From contig NZ_JAKKCJ010000001.1 of NCBI RefSeq assembly GCF_021726515.1, positions 558,001 through 622,000 on the forward strand: 64,000 bases of DNA. Direction: 5' to 3'. This document shows, in pieces, positions 60,310 to 64,000 of the stretch (the first letter of the stretch is position 1; each line of letters opens with the position of its first letter). The notes below the pieces were generated by a model. It did not search any database and was not told the DNA's origin. It was given only the letters and a program-made list of their open reading frames with translations. This DNA is from Vibrio sp. CK2-1 (GTDB lineage: Bacteria > Pseudomonadota > Gammaproteobacteria > Enterobacterales > Vibrionaceae). A program made the position numbers and the translations under genes.

Positions 60310-60343
60310 GTGCAAAATTTGCACAATATTAATTGATAATATT
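60310..60343. promoter_or_regulatory. Two adjacent palindromes between the serine hydrolase and merR-like genes
   Basis: GTGCAAAATTTGCAC (60310-60324) is a perfect 15-bp palindrome. Directly after it AATATTA (60325-60331) and TAATATT (60337-60343) form a second inverted repeat with a 5-bp centre. Both lie 63-96 bp upstream of the serine hydrolase ATG. They look like regulator sites, but no known regulator can be named; the merR-like protein has a different predicted site at 60810-60825. Confidence 0.55.
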
Positions 60344-60451
60344 AACAATAAAAGTTTGATGACTCACAAATAAGGGAATGTGATATAAAATTGTTTATTC
60401 GATTAGGCGATACATTCATGGCTACTTATAACCAAAACTTAGGACTGACAT

Positions 60452-60808
60452 ATGAATATGAAAGCGTTCTCTAGCCTAGTCGGCTTGTCTTCTCATACTC
60501 TTCGATATTATGAAAAAATCGGTTTGCTTAAGAATATTCATCGAAATAGTAGTGGTCATCGTGAATATACCAATAAAGATTTAATCTGGATTGGCTTTGT
60601 GAAGCGATTAAAAGACACCGCGATGCCTCTAGATGAGATTTTACAGTATGCAAAGTTAAGAGAGCAGGGGGCGGAGTCGCTATTGGAACGACAACACTTA
60701 TTGGAACAGCATCAACAAAACTTAAAAAAACATATTGATGAACAACAAAAACACATGGCGGCTTTAGAAGAAAAAATTGACCTATATAAAAATGGAAAAG
60801 TGATTTGA
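60452..60808 (+). CDS. MerR-family transcriptional regulator
   Basis: The 118-aa protein has the MerR winged helix (MNMKAFSSLVGLSSHTLRYYEKIGLL, HREYTNKDL) and a C-terminal coiled coil (about 80-112, Gln/His/Leu-rich). It contains no cysteine, so it cannot sense metals or thiols in the usual Cys-based way. AGGA at 60441-60444 supports the first of two close ATGs. Its stop codon overlaps the -35 hexamer of the next gene's promoter, which has the 19-bp spacer typical of MerR targets. Confidence 0.92.
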   Translation: MNMKAFSSLVGLSSHTLRYYEKIGLLKNIHRNSSGHREYTNKDLIWIGFVKRLKDTAMPLDEILQYAKLREQGAESLLERQHLLEQHQQNLKKHIDEQQKHMAALEEKIDLYKNGKVI

Positions 60809-60835
60809 CTTAGAGTGAACTCTAACTTGTATGGT
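60805..60835 (+). promoter_or_regulatory. MerR-type promoter and operator for the CMD gene
   Basis: A -35 TTGACT (60805-60810) and a -10 TATGGT (60830-60835) are separated by 19 bp. Between them is the dyad TTAGAGTGAACTCTAA (60810-60825; 7-bp arms, 2-bp centre). Overlong spacing with a central dyad is the mark of promoters untwisted by MerR-family activators. The predicted transcript begins near 60842, 27 bp before the CMD ATG. Confidence 0.85.
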
Positions 60836-60868
60836 GTGCTTATTCTTAACTAAATAGGTACATAAACC

Positions 60869-61261
60869 ATGCAAAAATCACGCTTTGAAATTGGGTTACA
60901 ACTACTGTCTGAAATTGATGGCGAAGCCGGACATAACGTTATCGAAAGCTTGCAAGATATTTGCCCAGATCTTGCTAAGTACACCATTGAATATCCTTTT
61001 GGCGACATTTATGCACGCCCTGGCCTTGATTTAAAATCCCGAGAAATTGCCACAGTCGCGGCACTCACTGCTTTGGGAAATTGCGCCCCTCAACTCAAAG
61101 TTCACCTACACGCAGCATTGAATGTTGGATGCAGTGAAGATGAAATAAAAGAAGTGCTCATTCAAATGTCGGGTTATGCAGGATTTCCAGCGGCATTAAA
61201 TGGCATGTTTGCATTTAAAGAAGTGTTAGCCGCCAGAAACAAACAACACCCACAGACCTAA
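60869..61261 (+). CDS. Carboxymuconolactone decarboxylase (CMD)-family protein
   Basis: The 130-aa helical protein matches the PcaC-like CMD group: YPFGDIYARPGLDLKSREIATVAALTALGN, LKVHLHAALNVGCSEDEIKEVLIQMSGYAGFPAALNG. It has no CxxC motif, so AhpD-like peroxidase activity is not indicated. In this place, driven by a MerR regulator, it may act on a reactive carbonyl or lactone; true 4-carboxymuconolactone decarboxylation is unlikely without the pca pathway. A 14-bp hairpin overlaps its final codons. Confidence 0.88.
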   Translation: MQKSRFEIGLQLLSEIDGEAGHNVIESLQDICPDLAKYTIEYPFGDIYARPGLDLKSREIATVAALTALGNCAPQLKVHLHAALNVGCSEDEIKEVLIQMSGYAGFPAALNGMFAFKEVLAARNKQHPQT

Positions 61262-61276
61262 ATCTGTGGGTGTTGT
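61243..61276 (+). terminator. Hairpin overlapping the CMD stop codon, probable terminator
   Basis: Perfect 14-bp arms ACAACACCCACAGA (61243-61256) and TCTGTGGGTGTTGT (61263-61276) with a 6-nt loop. The left arm lies within the last codons of the CMD gene. The T-content after it is low (GTCTTATT), so termination or 3'-end protection are both possible. The gap to cueP is short, and the hairpin faces both genes. Confidence 0.6.
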
Positions 61277-61322
61277 GTCTTATTAGCTTTCAAGTAACTC
61301 TAAACTCAGAGTAGTGGCAAGC

Positions 61323-61859
61323 TTAAATCAGCTGCATTGTTGTAATGCAGGTTCTTGCTTTATCTTCAGTGCTTAGTACTTCGGTACTGATTTTTCCGTT
61401 ATAAGTAAAGGTCACTTCTAGGTTTTTACGATCTTTTGGCATCCATAAATCAATGAAGCCGTCTTTTTGTGTGGTGATTTGGCCGTATTTCAACACCTTC
61501 TTATTATCTAAATCGACGACTTTAACCATCATGGTTTTTTCGACCATTTCACCTTGGCAGCCCGTTGGTACATGGTAGCCGCATGGGTGAGTTTGGTTTT
61601 CATAAGGGGCGATAGACAATAAATGCTGATCTTTAGTTGGGATCTGAATTTGGCTGTTGTCGTCAAATTTCGCCACGATCACATCTGGCATTACTTGAAT
61701 TGATGCAGTGCCTTTGCCGTGATACTCATGCGCTTTTTCTAATGCTTGTGGGGCAGTTAAGCCTTCAAATTTATCCGCTTCATTGGCCAAAGTTGAAAAA
61801 GATAAAGCCGCGGCGAATGCGCCAGTGAGTAGTGTTGTTACTGTTAAACGTAGGTTCAT
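61323..61859 (-). CDS. cueP: CueP, periplasmic copper-binding protein
   Basis: The 178-aa product has a signal peptide (MNLRLTVTTLLTGAFAAALSFSTLA). The mature part has the copper Cys pair HPCGYHVPTGCQGEM and a third Cys in RTCITTMQ near the end, the three thiols conserved in CueP of Salmonella. That protein stores copper in the periplasm and delivers it to superoxide dismutase. GGAGAAT lies before the ATG. It is the second gene of a leftward operon behind a CueR-type promoter. Confidence 0.9.
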   Translation of the reverse strand: MNLRLTVTTLLTGAFAAALSFSTLANEADKFEGLTAPQALEKAHEYHGKGTASIQVMPDVIVAKFDDNSQIQIPTKDQHLLSIAPYENQTHPCGYHVPTGCQGEMVEKTMMVKVVDLDNKKVLKYGQITTQKDGFIDLWMPKDRKNLEVTFTYNGKISTEVLSTEDKARTCITTMQLI

Positions 61860-61937
61860 TGTATTCTCCTAACACTTCCAATATTGGTCGTGTATTTATT
61901 CAAAAGTTAAGTTTTTTAATCGTGTTGATGTATTGAA

Positions 61938-62390
61938 TTAAAACCAAACAGATTGAATTGGAGGTCGTGACAAATTAGGTAGCGTTAAAGAGGGGATAGA
62001 TTCGGTATGGTCATTATATTCTGAAGCAGCTGATGGATTGCTTTCAATATCCAACGCAGTTGGTAATGTCGCATAGATTGGCGCGCAAGAGGCGCAGTGA
62101 TCATTGCTATGTTTAGCCGAATCTGAACATGGGAAATCGGCGACTAGGCCAGTTTTAGATAAGCTGGCACAAGGTGACGCATGATGCTGAGAATCAGATT
62201 CAACTGCTGTGGTGTGATTCATGTCTTGAACGGTTGTTTGAGGTATAGCAGCTTGAGTCATTTGAATCGCAGAAATTGGCGTGGCAACACTCACACTTGA
62301 AAGCACAACCGCGATCAAGGTCATCAACAATATAACCGAGTGTTGAAGTTTAGAGTGAAGCCGAGCTAAACAAAACCTAGTGAAAAACAT
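61938..62390 (-). CDS. Cys/His-rich secreted or anchored protein of the copper operon
   Basis: The 150-aa product has an N-terminal hydrophobic helix (about 18-38, HSVILLMTLIAVVLSSVSV) that is a signal or anchor. The mature part carries His and Cys pairs (QHHASPC, PCSDS, HSNDHCASCAP), suited to binding copper or zinc. It resembles short DUF2946-type proteins often found in copper clusters. It is the first gene after a CueR-type promoter and is followed by cueP 78 bp later, which strongly supports a copper role. Confidence 0.65.
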   Translation of the reverse strand: MFFTRFCLARLHSKLQHSVILLMTLIAVVLSSVSVATPISAIQMTQAAIPQTTVQDMNHTTAVESDSQHHASPCASLSKTGLVADFPCSDSAKHSNDHCASCAPIYATLPTALDIESNPSAASEYNDHTESIPSLTLPNLSRPPIQSVWF

Positions 62391-62432
62391 AGTGAACAGG
62401 CGACTCGCTACAGTTTCAATGAATAGGTGGCG

Positions 62433-62463
62433 ATTATAAAGCTTCCCTCTAGGGGAAGGTCAA
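62433..62463 (-). promoter_or_regulatory. CueR-type copper-responsive promoter
   Basis: On the minus strand TTGACC (62458-62463) and TATAAT (62433-62438) are 19 bp apart, with the dyad CTTCCC/GGGAAG (62442-62447 and 62453-62458) between them. The dyad CCTTCCCC...GGGAAG is the known CueR operator pattern of copA and cueO promoters. The predicted transcript starts near 62426, 36 bp before the Cys/His-rich gene. No cueR gene is in the window. Confidence 0.88.
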
Positions 62464-62488
62464 GCACTGGGAGACTAGAATTGCAAGC

Positions 62489-63004
62489 CTAGATCTGAAA
62501 CTTACTTTTATCGCCAATATCAAAGTGAAACGGCTGTCTAATTTTGGCAATGCCAATGGTAAACAGCAGCACAGCAGATAGGCCAGTGGCGAGATAAAAA
62601 ACCGGCAACCAAATTGGTAGAGCAAAGCAAACCCAGAACAGAATTAATACCAGTGGGGTAATTCGAATCAGCCGAATGCGGAAGCAATAGTACTCTTTGA
62701 TGGAAAGGCCGCACCACACAGCGAGGCTTGCCCCAACCGCAATCGGTGTAAACAAGTTCGCAACTAATAAACAAACCGCAAATAGGGCGCTACTTTGGAT
62801 AAACCAGCGAATGGTTTTGTCATAAAGATGCACACAAGCACTGGCAATTAATGCGCTGACAATTAGTAATGGTACGCCATATTGTTCAAGCCCGAATCCT
62901 AATAAAGCAATCGCAATGGCTGACAATAAAAAGCACGAGCGATACACCGCCACGGTAGCGTAGTCGATGCGGTCGAGTTTTTCTTCAAAATGAATGTCAG
63001 CCAT
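62489..63004 (-). CDS. DUF2301-type integral membrane protein
   Basis: The 171-aa protein starts with a short charged segment containing DRIDYATVAVYRSCFLLSA, then has about six membrane spans and GLSIKEYYCFRIRLIRITP in a cytoplasmic loop. The pattern fits the DUF2301 family, which has no known function. It reads leftward toward the CueR-type promoter but ends before it, so it is probably a separate unit. It may share a transcript with the M14-type gene upstream (45-bp gap). Confidence 0.7.
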   Translation of the reverse strand: MADIHFEEKLDRIDYATVAVYRSCFLLSAIAIALLGFGLEQYGVPLLIVSALIASACVHLYDKTIRWFIQSSALFAVCLLVANLFTPIAVGASLAVWCGLSIKEYYCFRIRLIRITPLVLILFWVCFALPIWLPVFYLATGLSAVLLFTIGIAKIRQPFHFDIGDKSKFQI

Positions 63005-63049
63005 GGTCTATTTCCTATTGCTTAGTTAATTATAGGCTTGGAATGTTGA

Positions 63050-63982
63050 TCAGAGTGCCAGTATGTAGTCTAAAGCACCAGTAATCGCCGCTACTTGAGC
63101 TCGGTTACATTCATCGTCAGTGACTTTCGGGCTATCTGGATACACTTCCGTGGTCGTGCAATATTGGCAATCAGTGAAGCCGGCACATAACCCTAAAGCG
63201 ACAAGCGGGTAGTTAATCACGCCATCTTGGGTGACATCTGAACCGATGATCTGATTGTTCTCATCTGCCGGCGCAATATGCGTCACTTTACGTACTGAAT
63301 CAATGATGGCTTTTTGTAATTCATCATCTTGCTTTTCCGTATCGCCTACTGTGTAGAAACCATCTGGAATCGAGCCTTTTACATATTCAATACCATCACG
63401 CGCCGCCAGTGCAGGGCGGAATTCTAATTCATCAGTATCGGTAGTTTCATGTAGATCGATATGCGCCAAAATTGACACCCCAAGATCGGCGACCATTTTC
63501 ATCACCGCGGCAGATTCTTGCGCCGGGCTATTGGCCACAAAATTACGGTTTGGATCTAGCGCATCTGGGTTCCAGCGGTTAATCGTTTCATAACCCCAAG
63601 GGCTGATACATGGCGCAATTACAATGTTGAATTTATCTTGATAACGCGCCGCTTCGGTTTGAGCAAACAATAACGCGCCATGTACGCCACTGGTTTCATA
63701 ACCGTGCACACCACCGGTAATTAAAATCGTTGGGTTGGCATCATTCCAAGTTTTCGATTTCAAAACAAACAGAGGATAGCGAGATTCACCGACAGGGTTG
63801 TTGTCGTATTGCAATTGACCATATTGAGCCACGTCAAAATCACTGCTTAGAGCTTGTATCTTAGGTACAACTTCTTCTGAGTAAGAACGCTTGATCGTGG
63901 TTTGTTCAAGCCATTGACGTTTTTCTACGTCGCCCCATGGTTGGCCAGGAGTGCCAATTGGAAATGCATTGGTCGCGTTCAT
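63050..63982 (-). CDS. M14-family/succinylglutamate desuccinylase-like zinc hydrolase
   Basis: The 310-aa protein contains ITGGVHGYETSGVHGALLFA (zinc HxxE), NRWNPDALDPNRNF and HIDLHETTD (third zinc His), and the TTEVYPDS segment with a probable catalytic Glu. This fits carboxypeptidase A-like/AstE-like metallohydrolases. It has no signal peptide, so it acts in the cytoplasm on an amide-linked substrate I cannot name. AAAGGACAT precedes the ATG at 63982. It is not within an arginine-degradation (ast) cluster. Confidence 0.83.
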   Translation of the reverse strand: MNATNAFPIGTPGQPWGDVEKRQWLEQTTIKRSYSEEVVPKIQALSSDFDVAQYGQLQYDNNPVGESRYPLFVLKSKTWNDANPTILITGGVHGYETSGVHGALLFAQTEAARYQDKFNIVIAPCISPWGYETINRWNPDALDPNRNFVANSPAQESAAVMKMVADLGVSILAHIDLHETTDTDELEFRPALAARDGIEYVKGSIPDGFYTVGDTEKQDDELQKAIIDSVRKVTHIAPADENNQIIGSDVTQDGVINYPLVALGLCAGFTDCQYCTTTEVYPDSPKVTDDECNRAQVAAITGALDYILAL

Positions 63983-64000
63983 GATATGTCCTTTGGTTAA

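Noticed and set aside
1..64000. Prophage, integron cassette or insertion sequence
   Set aside because: I saw no integrase, transposase, attC-like site or terminal inverted repeats anywhere in the window.

Overview
The window is chromosomal DNA of a Gram-negative, facultatively anaerobic gammaproteobacterium, most likely a urease-positive Vibrio or close relative. The pointers are an exopolysaccharide operon laid out like the Vibrio vps-II/cps loci, the gene set yibL, yaeQ, rof, cueP and dmsABC, AT-rich spacers, and Vibrio-like GC-rich intergenic remnants. I saw no rRNA, tRNA, CRISPR array, insertion sequence or phage genes. All product names come from reading motifs by eye; no database search was possible.

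Layout. (1) 1-7.5 kb, urea use: the tail of urtE (urea ABC transporter), a small lipoprotein and a GFA-family protein, then ureD-ureA-ureB-ureC-ureE-ureJ-ureF-ureG closed by a terminator. The operon carries two odd spacers, one with a 7-bp tandem repeat. (2) 7.6-12.4 kb: an M23 peptidoglycan endopeptidase behind a possible Zur box, an MFS transporter, and on the minus strand yibL, a DUF445 protein, an RDD protein and rof. (3) 12.5-28.9 kb, exopolysaccharide: a minus-strand beta-propeller-like protein faces a 13-gene plus-strand operon. The operon encodes a secreted DUF4832 protein, an initiating sugar-phosphate transferase, an outer-membrane barrel, a short Wza-like exporter, a Wzz/BY-kinase-like copolymerase with degenerate kinase motifs, a Wzx-like flippase, a Wzy-like polymerase, a 62-aa orphan, three GT4 glycosyltransferases, a small membrane protein and a repeat-containing lipoprotein. 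(4) 29-41.7 kb: a Dld-II-like D-lactate dehydrogenase, a Lon-family protease, two tiny genes, a CSS-EAL c-di-GMP phosphodiesterase, a TetR/dehydrogenase divergon with a perfect operator, and a large DUF748 envelope protein. (5) 41.8-47.2 kb, anaerobic respiration: napF- and torD/dmsD-like genes diverge from dmsABC around an FNR box and a NarP/NarL box. (6) 47.3-58 kb: a PAS-GGDEF cyclase, a small secreted protein behind a CRP/FNR-like site, NhaC, DUF808, tandem glutaredoxin-like proteins, yaeQ, the alkA-ogt DNA-alkylation repair pair, a periplasmic amidohydrolase, and a secreted nucleoside phosphorylase-fold protein behind a PurR box. (7) 58-64 kb: a MAPEG protein, a serine hydrolase, a MerR/CMD module with a 19-bp-spacer promoter, a CueR-type copper operon (Cys/His-rich protein plus cueP), a DUF2301 protein and an M14-type hydrolase.

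The most informative signals are regulatory sites that fit the genes behind them (FNR/NarP with dms, CueR with cueP, PurR with the secreted nucleosidase-like protein, MerR with CMD, TetR with the MDR dehydrogenase) and uncharacterised parts of the exopolysaccharide operon. I found no clearly new multi-gene system. The best candidates are the exopolysaccharide operon's DUF4832 protein, repeat lipoprotein and degenerate kinase, and the secreted nucleosidase-like protein with a changed catalytic residue.
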